Part shown: positions 16,157 through 24,240 of the stretch, piece after piece
How positions within the stretch are numbered: the stretch's first letter is position 1
Layout: each line of letters opens with the position of its first letter
Source of the DNA: Tengunoibacter tsumagoiensis
GTDB lineage: Bacteria > Chloroflexota > Ktedonobacteria > Ktedonobacterales > Ktedonobacteraceae
Assembly: GCF_003967535.1 (NCBI RefSeq)
Contig: NZ_BIFR01000001.1
Location: 487,493 to 551,492, forward strand
Direction of reading: 5' to 3'
DNA: 64,000 bases
Notes under the pieces: model-generated
Told to the model about the DNA's origin: nothing
What the model saw: the letters and a program-made list of their open reading frames with translations, nothing else
The model's database searches: none
Position numbers and translations under genes: made by a program

Positions 16157-16939
16157 CTATTTCAATTGCGTCGCCGAAGAGACAGCAAAGGCCAGGCGTA
16201 CCAGATCGGTATGAACCCCAGGAAAGAAGAGTGTTGCTCCGCTCTGCAAGTGGTACCCATAGTTGTTAATATTCTGACGATAGGTCTCTGGTAGGGGAGA
16301 AGAGAGATGAAAGAGCAGCCGGGCATAGTCATTCGTCAGTTGACCTGGCTTGAGCACTCCACCCCAGTTCCGCCAATCACCTACCGGAAGACGCAGCATC
16401 TTATCTGCAACATAGACGTTTTCGATCAAGACTGGCCCATCATTGACAGCCATCGATTGAATGCGCCGAATAATCGGTGAGGGGTCACTCTCTGTAAAGA
16501 GAGCATCTGTTAGATGACAGACCAGCGGAGCTGGACTCGACTGGAATTTAGGCAGATTATTCTGTAACAGCGTCTCGACCGCAGCAAAGCCCGCACTCGT
16601 ATCAGTCTCACCACCAGCAGTGAGCACTGGCGTCCCTTCCCGCACAAGATCCGGAAGATCTCGTATTCCTCCAAGAACGTCCACGACTTCAGTACTATAA
16701 GCCAGAATAGCTACTTTATATCTGCGCTGCACAATGCCATCACGCATTGAACGGCGCACCATATCTTTTAAAACATCGCGGAGAGCTCGATTGACAAGCT
16801 CAATCCTGGTCATTGACCCGCAGGGATCGTTCATCGAATGACTGGCGTCGATCAAATAAATAATCAGGGCAGGGGTCAGCGATGTCGCTGGCTGCGTATA
16901 CAATGTATTATTCACTAGTAGCCCCCATTTTGGATGCAC
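16157..16939 (-). CDS. von Willebrand factor A domain protein (TerY-like)
   Basis: 260 residues, essentially one vWA domain. A MIDAS site is present as IDASHSM (about residues 30-36), followed by a conserved threonine region (ETDTSAGFAAVETLL) and CHLTDALFTESD. It resembles TerY-type vWA proteins, which with a PP2C and a kinase form a metal-dependent phosphorylation module. It is the first gene of the type VII-like block. The start is uncertain: GTG 16939 gives the full frame, while GTG 16915 has a better ribosome site (GGGGGCTACTA). The 40-bp direct repeats upstream may hold its promoter or operator. Confidence 0.85.
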   Translation of the reverse strand: MHPKWGLLVNNTLYTQPATSLTPALIIYLIDASHSMNDPCGSMTRIELVNRALRDVLKDMVRRSMRDGIVQRRYKVAILAYSTEVVDVLGGIRDLPDLVREGTPVLTAGGETDTSAGFAAVETLLQNNLPKFQSSPAPLVCHLTDALFTESDPSPIIRRIQSMAVNDGPVLIENVYVADKMLRLPVGDWRNWGGVLKPGQLTNDYARLLFHLSSPLPETYRQNINNYGYHLQSGATLFFPGVHTDLVRLAFAVSSATQLK

Positions 16940-16940
16940 T

Positions 16941-17020
16941 ATACCGTCTGTCTAGATAAGTGTGCTTACCATTGATCCAAATACCATCTATCCAGATAAG
17001 TATGCTTACCATTGATCCAA
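16941..17020. repeat. Two 40-bp tandem direct repeats between divergent genes
   Basis: 16941-16980 and 16981-17020 are 40-bp units differing at few positions (shared: AGATAAG, GCTTACCATTGATCCAA). They abut the first gene of the secretion block and lie 180 bp before the divergent TIR gene. Repeated operator sites for a regulator of both units is a possible role; not proven. Confidence 0.75.
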
Positions 17021-17113
17021 CTGTTCTTCATAGCAAATTGAATAGAGTGCCATACACCCTCATAATCCCAACAAATAAGCTATAGAAATTTTATAGCGAT
17101 ATAATCGTACTAC

Positions 17114-17143
17114 TTGAATAAGCATACCACACTCTGTTATACT
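17114..17143 (+). promoter_or_regulatory. Probable sigma70-type promoter of the TIR gene
   Basis: TTGAAT (17114-17119) and TATACT (17138-17143) are separated by 18 bp, 57 bp before the start codon at 17200. It lies beyond the 40-bp repeats. Confidence 0.5.
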
Positions 17144-17199
17144 TTCAGTCGTGATGTTTGTCAAATACAGCATGACTCAGTACTTCTAGGAGGCGACCT

Positions 17200-18912
17200 A
17201 TGAATGTTCCACGAGTCTTTGTTAGCTACTACCCACCACGAGAACCCAATTTAGAGCAGCAGCTGGTACAACAGCTCATCGCTGATCTACGGGCCGCTGG
17301 TGCTGAGGTGATAGTTGATGGAGGCCGCGATACAGATGAAGAATTTTTTCAGTTTATTGCTCGTGAGCTACCAACCTGTCAGTGGGTTTTCTTTGTACAG
17401 ACGCTGGAAACGCTGCAAGCGCCTCGTACGCGCATGCTCTTCAGCGCAGGGCTTAAGCTCAAAGATCAGCAAGGGCTACAGGGCTTACTTCGCATCATCC
17501 CTTCAGCCACTGAGACCGTTCCAGCTCCCCCTGAATGGGCTGACCTTACTACCTATAATCTGGGCCAGGACTACCCAAAAGTACTCGAACGATTATTATT
17601 CACTTTAACGCAAGGCTCCACTGGCGAATTGTCCGTCAACGAGATAGCCCCGGCCACACCAGCTCTTCCCATTAAGCGTGTCAGTCATTTTAGCTCACCA
17701 CCACCCAGTTACGATCGACCTCTGGCTCCTCCACCCCGGCTGCTTAAATTTAAAGATATGCAATATGCCATCAGCCAGAGGACAAAATGGATCTTATTAG
17801 TTACCATTTCTAGCCTTGCCATCTTCGTTCTGATTTTCTCGATTGTCTATAACTTACTTCATCAGCCACAGTCACCTAATCCTGTTGTTGGCTATGCTTA
17901 CTTTACGAGCTCTGAACTCTTTGATGATTCTGGTACTAAAGGGGTCTGTGATGGCATTACGGTTATCCTCAATAATCTGAATCCACCCTCCTCTTCCAAT
18001 AACTATTATGCCTGGCTTCTTCCAGATAATGCCCATAGTGAAGCAAATGTATTATCAATCGGCACATTGACGTATAAAAATGGTATTGCACAATTAACCT
18101 ATAGTAGTCCAGTCCACGATAATCTCTTGAACCATAGCCGACTGCTGGTGACGGAGGAGAGCAACACGGTCACACCCAGCAATCCATCGCCGGATAAAGG
18201 AACCTGGCGCTTTACAGCTGAGATTCCTCAGAGTGCTAATTCCAGTATGGATATGTCAGGCAATAATGCTTCGATGGACATGTCCAGTGCTACACAGATT
18301 GACCATATGCGCCATCTCCTATATGGTGATCCTGTTCTAAAAAAACTCAACCTCCAGGGCGGCTCAACCTACTGGTTCCGTCGCAACACCATGCATATCA
18401 TGCAGTTAGCCAAAGATTCACGCGACACGCCCAATTATTCGCAAACCAATGCTGTAAAGATTCTTGATTATATCGATGGTTCGCAATATGTACAGCCTGA
18501 TGTGCCGCAGGGAACACCTCTTCTCGCTGATCCCCATGCATCACAGGTGGGTCTCTTGACGCGCGACCAGGAACATGCCCAACCGCAGGGCTATGTCAAT
18601 TATCTAGGGGTCCACCTCAATGGCCTGATCAATACACCTGGCACAACCAATGACGAACGTAAACAGGTCTTCCAGATTAATTCGGCATTGAGTCAGACAG
18701 AAGCACAGCTCAATACTATACGCCAGGACGCTATTAAGCTGGCAAACCGAACTGATGATTCTAATACGTTGAACGATCTTTACGCCAATAGTATGAATAT
18801 GTATTATGGCGCCTTTGATCCTGTTAGCGGCAATCGCCAGGGAGGCGCGATCTGGATCTATGATCATATTCAACATCTGGCACTCTTCACCGTCACAAAA
18901 TATGGAGCTTAA
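17200..18912 (+). CDS. TIR-like domain membrane protein with extracytoplasmic domain
   Basis: 570 residues from ATG with AGGAGGCGACCT before it. Residues 1 to about 145 look like a TIR_2 fold (RVFVSYYPPRE, then DEEFFQFIARELPTCQWVFFVQT), but I cannot see the usual catalytic glutamate context, so it may be a scaffold and not an NADase. A single membrane helix lies near 198-220 (WILLVTISSLAIFVLIFSIVY). The outer part starts with a segment like the RskA anti-sigma C-terminal domain (YYAWLLPDNAH) and continues with a region I do not recognise. It is divergent from the secretion block and could sense outside signals for it; this is inference. Confidence 0.68.
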   Translation: MNVPRVFVSYYPPREPNLEQQLVQQLIADLRAAGAEVIVDGGRDTDEEFFQFIARELPTCQWVFFVQTLETLQAPRTRMLFSAGLKLKDQQGLQGLLRIIPSATETVPAPPEWADLTTYNLGQDYPKVLERLLFTLTQGSTGELSVNEIAPATPALPIKRVSHFSSPPPSYDRPLAPPPRLLKFKDMQYAISQRTKWILLVTISSLAIFVLIFSIVYNLLHQPQSPNPVVGYAYFTSSELFDDSGTKGVCDGITVILNNLNPPSSSNNYYAWLLPDNAHSEANVLSIGTLTYKNGIAQLTYSSPVHDNLLNHSRLLVTEESNTVTPSNPSPDKGTWRFTAEIPQSANSSMDMSGNNASMDMSSATQIDHMRHLLYGDPVLKKLNLQGGSTYWFRRNTMHIMQLAKDSRDTPNYSQTNAVKILDYIDGSQYVQPDVPQGTPLLADPHASQVGLLTRDQEHAQPQGYVNYLGVHLNGLINTPGTTNDERKQVFQINSALSQTEAQLNTIRQDAIKLANRTDDSNTLNDLYANSMNMYYGAFDPVSGNRQGGAIWIYDHIQHLALFTVTKYGA

Positions 18913-18983
18913 TCTATGTATCTATGGAGTTAACGCTTCTTATCGTCCTTCTCTCTATACAATTACAATCAAACAATGAGAAG

Positions 18984-19128
18984 GTTTCTGAAGAGAAGAG
19001 GATGTTTTCTCAATGGAAGCTGGCTTTAAATGTCTTTGAAGAGATAAGAATGTTTTCTTAATGGAAACTGACTTTAAATGTCTCTGAAGAGATGAGGATG
19101 TTTTCTTAATGGAAGCTGGCTTTAAATC
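18984..19128 (+). repeat. Three 48-bp tandem repeats
   Basis: The unit TGAAGAGAnnnGnATGTTTTCT... AATGGAAnCTGnCTTTAAATG recurs with a period of exactly 48 bp (TGAAG at 18989, 19037 and 19085). It lies after the TIR gene and before its terminator. Not a CRISPR: repeats are adjacent without unique spacers. Confidence 0.85.
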
Positions 19129-19166
19129 TTCGCTTAGTTAAGCACCTATCTTTTCTCTTTATGGTG

Positions 19167-19206
19167 GAACGATCTGTCAAAAAGAAGCTGACAGATCGTT
19201 CTTTCT
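19167..19206 (+). terminator. Rho-independent terminator
   Basis: Perfect 13-bp stem GAACGATCTGTCA / TGACAGATCGTTC with a nine-base loop, followed by TTTCT. Ends the transcript of the TIR gene, separating it from the channel gene that starts 55 bp later. Confidence 0.85.
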
Positions 19207-19260
19207 ATAGGGAGACGTTGTTATTTCTCTCCACACCGATGAAAGGGCTTTTTTTTATTT

Positions 19261-20712
19261 ATGTCCAGCCAATTAGAACAGAATATTTTCTTAGAGCAGG
19301 AGCAGGAAAGACGGGAGAACGAAAATGAGAATGAACGCCTGATCCTCTTTAGCGATGGTGTCATTGCCTTCGCGATTACTGTGGCGGCCATTGCTATTCG
19401 TATTCCATCAGATATCGATAAATTGTTAGATCCAAACGTCCTGACTCAGATTCTACTTCGCTGCTCAATGTACATTATTGCATTTTTAATTGTTGCAGCT
19501 TCCTGGAATGATCATCACACTATTTTTCATCACATCAAGAAGAATAATATCATCCTGGTTATTTTAAACTTTGTCTACCTGGTCTCGATTGTTGTGATCC
19601 CTATCGGGCTCTTTCTGATGGGCTCAGGGTCCGGCCTGCTCATGGCATTCAGTTCGGATAATCAAGGCATTACCAGTTTCTTACAGGATAAACAGGGGGA
19701 GATTACGGCGGATGTGATTGTGGGGGCGCTGCTCTTTGTGGGCTCTCAGTTCATTGCTGGTCTGTCTCTGGCATTGACCTGGTGGTATGCCAGTCATCAG
19801 GATCGCTTATTTGATCGATCTTTACCGGCTAAGTTTGTACGGTATACGCTGGTTCGGCTGGCTCTACATCCTGTCTCTTTTCTACTCTCTCTGATTGTGC
19901 TGATTATTCTGGCTCTCTCTAATGCAACGGTGTATGTCATGCTAGGTGGGCTGGGAATTATCATTCTCTTTCTCTTTGTGCGCTGGATCTTTCTACGTAT
20001 CTACCGCAATCATCTCAATACGACGCTGGGTAGTACGGATATTGGTCGGATTCAGTTGTTTAGCGATGCTGTGTTTGGGGTTGCGATTACGATCGCGATT
20101 GCGCAGATTGAATTTCCATCATTGGGCTCGGATGTTCGGCTGGAGGATGTGAAAAATGCTGTTGAGTCGCTCAGTGGTTACTGGCCTCTGTTGCACACTT
20201 ATCTCATCGGTTTTGTCATTGTGGGGATCTCGTGGCTATTGCATTATCATCTCTTCCACTTTATTCGCCGCCACGATCCTCTGCTGATTACGCTGAACTT
20301 CTGTTTTCTGCTCTCGGTGATTCTGATGTTTATTCCGATTAAGCTGTATGCAGATAATTGGGATAAGGCTCTGTTGAAGCCCGATCTCTTCTTTGGGCTC
20401 TGGCAGGTGATGGCCTCTTTCTTTCTGCTTGCCGCCTGGTTATATGCAAAATATAAAAAGCCTCATGCCAGTGCTCCACGTCTCTTAAAACGTGAGGCCG
20501 ATCCTACCCGAGTGAGGCAGTTCAATATCATTATTCTCTGTAATCTGCCAATCTTTGTGATTCTGACTCTGGCGACGGTCTTTTTTACGAGTTTTATGTC
20601 TCCACGTATCTATCTTGGACTCTATCTCCTTATGCTGGGAAGCGTCTGGCTCTTTGCTCATCTGTGGACGATGACTCATCCTCAAAAGATTACGAGCCAA
20701 CAGCTATCATGA
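19261..20712 (+). CDS. Double-repeat TMEM175-family potassium channel-like protein
   Basis: 483 residues, about 12 membrane helices. The family signature FSDGVIAFAITV is at about residue 30 and a second one, FSDAVFGVAITI, at about 262. So the protein contains two six-helix TMEM175 modules in one chain. In bacteria the family is usually a single module of about 200 residues forming tetramers; the tandem form is known from animals. Each module's first helix lines the pore for potassium. A charged glutamate-rich stretch precedes the first helix. Monocistronic, after a strong terminator. Ion selectivity is inferred from the family. Confidence 0.85.
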   Translation: MSSQLEQNIFLEQEQERRENENENERLILFSDGVIAFAITVAAIAIRIPSDIDKLLDPNVLTQILLRCSMYIIAFLIVAASWNDHHTIFHHIKKNNIILVILNFVYLVSIVVIPIGLFLMGSGSGLLMAFSSDNQGITSFLQDKQGEITADVIVGALLFVGSQFIAGLSLALTWWYASHQDRLFDRSLPAKFVRYTLVRLALHPVSFLLSLIVLIILALSNATVYVMLGGLGIIILFLFVRWIFLRIYRNHLNTTLGSTDIGRIQLFSDAVFGVAITIAIAQIEFPSLGSDVRLEDVKNAVESLSGYWPLLHTYLIGFVIVGISWLLHYHLFHFIRRHDPLLITLNFCFLLSVILMFIPIKLYADNWDKALLKPDLFFGLWQVMASFFLLAAWLYAKYKKPHASAPRLLKREADPTRVRQFNIIILCNLPIFVILTLATVFFTSFMSPRIYLGLYLLMLGSVWLFAHLWTMTHPQKITSQQLS

Positions 20713-20735
20713 TGGCGTGTGCGTAAAAGCCGACG

Positions 20736-20902
20736 ACCATCATTCATGATGGGCCCTACACATTTATGCGATAAATCACTTATGGTTGGTTATTCATGAT
20801 GGTGAAAAGATGTGAGAGGGGAACAACGGCCATCATGAATGATGGGCCCTACATGTTTGTGCGATAAATCGCTTATGATGGGCGATTTATCGCGTGAGGG
20901 TG
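20736..20902. repeat. Two copies of the dispersed palindromic repeat (REP/BIME-like)
   Basis: Cores CCATCATTCATGATGG (from 20737) and CCATCATGAATGATGG (from 20830), each followed by GGGCCCTAC or the same without the first G, then GCGATAAATC. The second copy ends with GCGATTTATCGC, which pairs with GCGATAAATCGC to form a hairpin. Same family as at 541, 2304, 4171, 34754 and 38559. Confidence 0.85.
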
Positions 20903-20965
20903 GACCTTTATTTCGCCGGGCAGAGGAGAGCTCTTTTCAAGAGCGTGTGAAGCTGACTCTCACCG

Positions 20966-21640
20966 TTAGCGGGTCAGTTCCAGTTCTTGCTTAAATTCAT
21001 GGAGGTAGAGGCGCATGAACTCTGTCCGGCTCTGAGCCAGTTGACGACCTGTTTCGGTCTTCATGGTCTCACCAATGCGAAGCAATTTAGAGAAAAAATG
21101 GTCCAGCATATAGCGGCGATCGTCCAGGGTGTGATGCTCTCCAAAGGGGTCTTCTGGCTCATAGGGCTGCGCTTCAGCGGTGGCCAGCTGAGCACCAGTG
21201 ACGGCCCAGCGCATAATGCCCAGTGCTCCTAATGCGTCCAGCCGATCAGCATCCTGCACCACATAGGCCTCAACGGTCTCGGCTTTGATGCCCCGGCTAA
21301 AACTATGAGCCAGAATGGCATGTAAGATGGCTTTCTGCTGATTATCAGGAATGGCATGGGCCTGCATGATCTCGCTAGCCAGTGTCAGCGAATGATCAAC
21401 ATGATGACGCTTGCTCTCGGCCTCATCCGCTGCAATGGTATGACCTAGATCATGCATCAGCGCAGCCATCCCTACGACGAAACTATCAGCCCCTTCTCGC
21501 TCAGCCAGATAAAGCGCTGTCTGATAAACACGGCTGATATGTTCCCAACCATGCGCAAGATCCACAAATTGCTTAAAACGCTTCTGCACTTCAGTATAAA
21601 CCTGGGCCAGTACCTCGGCCTGATCATAGATAGCTTCCAT
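20966..21640 (-). CDS. HD-domain phosphohydrolase
   Basis: 224 residues. Metal ligands of the HD superfamily are visible: H in AHGWEHISRV, HD in AALMHDLGH (about residues 62-66) and a later D in VQDADRLDALGALGI. The pattern fits the YedJ/PF01966-type stand-alone HD hydrolases that act on nucleotides or other phosphomonoesters; substrate unknown. Cytoplasmic. ATG 21640 is preceded by AAGGAAGG at a rather long distance. It converges with the channel gene, with palindromic repeats between the two ends. Confidence 0.85.
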   Translation of the reverse strand: MEAIYDQAEVLAQVYTEVQKRFKQFVDLAHGWEHISRVYQTALYLAEREGADSFVVGMAALMHDLGHTIAADEAESKRHHVDHSLTLASEIMQAHAIPDNQQKAILHAILAHSFSRGIKAETVEAYVVQDADRLDALGALGIMRWAVTGAQLATAEAQPYEPEDPFGEHHTLDDRRYMLDHFFSKLLRIGETMKTETGRQLAQSRTEFMRLYLHEFKQELELTR

Positions 21641-21983
21641 GGCAGATTCAATACCTTCCTTAAATCGTTATATGTGAAATCAGGAAACCTGAATATAGTA
21701 TGAATATAGTATACGAATTATAGCTAACCAGACTTACAAGTGAACGCTCCTGGCAAAGCACTATCAGTAATTCGCTCCAGATGGTAACAATCTTTATCTA
21801 TCCCCCTTCAGGATAACAATCTTATAATTATTAACGAAATTCAATAAAGGCAGAGATCAGATCTCAAGTCTGAGCATTGCGCTATAGCTTTAAAGATAGT
21901 ATAAAATAACACTATCTCGTACTCTCTGAATAAGGTATAGATAGTACTGATTTTAATAATATATCTATAGATAGGAGCTATCA
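21641..21983. other. AT-rich divergent intergenic region
   Basis: 343 bases between the HD gene and the glycosyltransferase gene. It contains a short direct repeat (GAATATAGTAT at about 21691 and 21703) and several AT-rich promoter-like stretches. I see no gene or RNA in it. Confidence 0.5.
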
Positions 21984-23144
21984 TTGTTTCAAAAAGATGC
22001 CTGGAAGAATGCCATTGCTATTTTTTTAATCAGTCGTTTGTTGATTCTCATCCTGACCTATTTTGCAGTTACGTTCTTTGGCTCTTTCCATCATCAGGAA
22101 TGTTTCAGTGTTTTTTATCAATGCTCGTCCTCGTGGTTCAAACTCGATACGGTCCACTATGTGGAGATCGCTTATCATGGCTATCCGGATCTTGCTCGTT
22201 ATGAGGCGGCTTTTTTTCCTTTCTATCCACTTCTCATCCACTTGTTTGGGAGCATTGGTGGTGGTAGCTATCTAGCCTATGTGATCGCGAGCTTTGTGAT
22301 TGCTAATCTAAGCTTTTTGCTGGCGCTCGTTCTTTTCTACCATCTTGTGGCCCAGGATTTTTCGCCCGAGATTGCTCGCACTGGCCTGTTTCTGCTGGCC
22401 TTTCATCCTCTGGGGCTCTTCTTTTTTGCAGGCTATACCGAATCCCTCTTTCTGTTGTTGATTCTCTGCTTCTTTCTCTGTCTGCGCCATGGTGCAACAT
22501 GGAACTGGTGGCTGGCTGGCTGTTTTGGCTGTTGTGCCATGGCGACAAGAGGGACCGGGCTGATCCTGCTCGTACCCTTTACCCTGACCTTCTTGCAGCG
22601 CTTCTGGCCCCAACGACGCAGATGGCGCTACTACTGGCCCGAGATGCTCCAGAAGGGTGCTGCAAGTATGCTGATTCCACTGGGACTGTTGCTCTATATG
22701 TTCTACCTCTTGGTTGTGCAAGGAAATGCTTTCCTATTCAGCGAGGGTGAGAAACACTGGGGGCGCTATCCGGGTATCCCTTTCAGCAGACTGCCAACTG
22801 CTGTGTATAGTATTCTTTTCCTCCCTCAGTATCGCGAGCGCAATCTCATGGACCTCTTGCTGACCTTACTTCCGATCATTGTGTTGTTGCTTGGATGGAG
22901 ACTTCTGCCAAAGATCTATGCTTACTTTGCAGCGGCTCTGATTCTTTACTCTTTATTGTATCCTTATGGAGGCCCGGCCCCTTTCACTTCCGATCCACGC
23001 TATCTCCTTATGCTTTTTCCGTGCATCATCGTGCTTGCCATCTGGTCAAAACGTCCACAGTTTAAAGAGAGCTGGCTGGTTATCTCTGTGGTTCTCTTTA
23101 CGATTAATATCTTTCTCTTTCTTAGCTCCGTCTGGGTAGCTTGA
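21984..23144 (+). CDS. PIG-V-type membrane mannosyltransferase (GT-C fold)
   Basis: 386 residues, about 10 membrane helices. The start is TTG 21984: GGAG is six bases upstream and no ATG is available. After the first helix comes WFKLDTVHYVEIAYHGYP with the catalytic-type aspartate, then AAFFPFYPLLI, both diagnostic of the PIG-V/PF04188 group, which transfers mannose from a polyprenyl-phosphate sugar on the outer membrane face. It also has FTSDPRYLLMLFP near the end. In bacteria the acceptor is usually a surface glycolipid or glycoprotein; here unknown. It ends in a terminator whose stem overlaps the stop codon. Confidence 0.82.
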   Translation: MFQKDAWKNAIAIFLISRLLILILTYFAVTFFGSFHHQECFSVFYQCSSSWFKLDTVHYVEIAYHGYPDLARYEAAFFPFYPLLIHLFGSIGGGSYLAYVIASFVIANLSFLLALVLFYHLVAQDFSPEIARTGLFLLAFHPLGLFFFAGYTESLFLLLILCFFLCLRHGATWNWWLAGCFGCCAMATRGTGLILLVPFTLTFLQRFWPQRRRWRYYWPEMLQKGAASMLIPLGLLLYMFYLLVVQGNAFLFSEGEKHWGRYPGIPFSRLPTAVYSILFLPQYRERNLMDLLLTLLPIIVLLLGWRLLPKIYAYFAAALILYSLLYPYGGPAPFTSDPRYLLMLFPCIIVLAIWSKRPQFKESWLVISVVLFTINIFLFLSSVWVA

Positions 23145-23174
23145 TCCTGATGAGAAACGGATCAAGCTCTTTTA
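23138..23174 (+). terminator. Rho-independent terminator overlapping a stop codon
   Basis: AGCTTGATCC (23138-23147) pairs with GGATCAAGCT (23159-23168) around an 11-base loop, followed by CTTTTAT. The TGA stop of the glycosyltransferase gene is inside the left arm. Confidence 0.78.
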
Positions 23175-23423
23175 TACGATCTGTCGCATAATCCTGATGA
23201 ACAATCATTCATAATGGCCGCAGTGACTCCACTCCACTCTGGTACACCTTGCTATAGAGGGCACTCAAAGTCCCCTATCTCGGCTTACCTCCTTGATGAA
23301 ACACACACCATCATGAAAGCCATAGCTCGCATTGTGTAACAGCTATACTAGAGATAAGAGGGCAGTAGCCTTACCTGGTATCTAAAAATCAGACAAATGG
23401 CACATGGGCTGGAAGGAGTCTTT

Positions 23424-24233
23424 ATGGGCAACCCAAAGCATTCTCAGCGAGATGAGCGCAACCATCCATCAACAATTATTGAGACGACGCTGGAGACTGA
23501 GGCTACTTCTCCTGAACAGGAACGCTCGGCAGGCAATGATGAGAGGATGGATGCTGCCCAGAACCGCAGACGCAATGAGCCTATCACAGTTCTGATTGTC
23601 GATGATCATGCTTTAATGCGCGAAGGGCTCCATCAATTGCTCACATTAGAGGGCGATATGCAGGTCGTCGGCGAGGCCGCAGATGGCTTTGAGGCACTGG
23701 AGAAAATTCGTCAGGTGCATCCACAGGTCGTGCTCATGGATATTCATCTCCCTGTCGTAGATGGCATCGCTGTAACACGCCAGATTACATCCCAATTTCC
23801 AGACATCGCTGTGATTATGTTGACGATGCATCGCCAACAGCAGCAGATTGTGGATGCGATGAAGAGCGGAGCTCGAGGCTATCTGCTCAAAAGCAGCACC
23901 GTTCATGATCTGGCACAGTCTATACGAGCAGTACAGCAAGGAGAGATGGCGATTGCACCTGCTCTAACGGGTGCAATCGTCAATGAGCTGAAACGGCAAC
24001 ATGAGAGCCCTGGCAGTCCACAGACCGCTCAACTCTCTGAGAAAGAGGTGGAGATTATTCGCTATCTGGCGGCTGGAATGAGCAATAAGGAGATAGCTGA
24101 ACATCTGGCATACTCTGAGAAAACCGTGAAAAATTATCTCTCGATCATTTTTCAGAAATTACACCTGCGCGATCGGACTCAGGTGGCAATCTTTGCTCTC
24201 CGTCAGGGCCTTCTTCCAGACGAAGAGCTCTAA
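23424..24233 (+). CDS. NarL/FixJ-type response regulator
   Basis: 269 residues from ATG 23424, which has GGAAGGAG at seven bases; the frame is open to ATG 23397 but without a ribosome site. A polar leader of about 50 residues precedes the receiver domain (LIVDDHALMREGL, phosphorylation site aspartate in VVLMDIHLPVVDG at about residue 106, T in MLTMHR, K in YLLKSS). The C-terminal LuxR-type helix-turn-helix follows (LSEKEVEIIRYLAAGMSNKEIAEHL). It probably works with the NarL-type histidine kinase at 26214-27638, two genes away. The target genes are unknown. Confidence 0.93.
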   Translation: MGNPKHSQRDERNHPSTIIETTLETEATSPEQERSAGNDERMDAAQNRRRNEPITVLIVDDHALMREGLHQLLTLEGDMQVVGEAADGFEALEKIRQVHPQVVLMDIHLPVVDGIAVTRQITSQFPDIAVIMLTMHRQQQQIVDAMKSGARGYLLKSSTVHDLAQSIRAVQQGEMAIAPALTGAIVNELKRQHESPGSPQTAQLSEKEVEIIRYLAAGMSNKEIAEHLAYSEKTVKNYLSIIFQKLHLRDRTQVAIFALRQGLLPDEEL

Positions 24234-24240
24234 ACCTCTG

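Noticed and set aside
18984-19128. Regular 48-bp repeats considered as CRISPR
   Set aside because: Units are directly adjacent with no unique spacers and no cas genes are near.
22303-22721. Minus-strand frames opposite to the PIG-V-like gene
   Set aside because: The plus strand has continuous membrane-protein coding with family motifs; the antisense frames are Gln/Glu-rich complements of hydrophobic codons.
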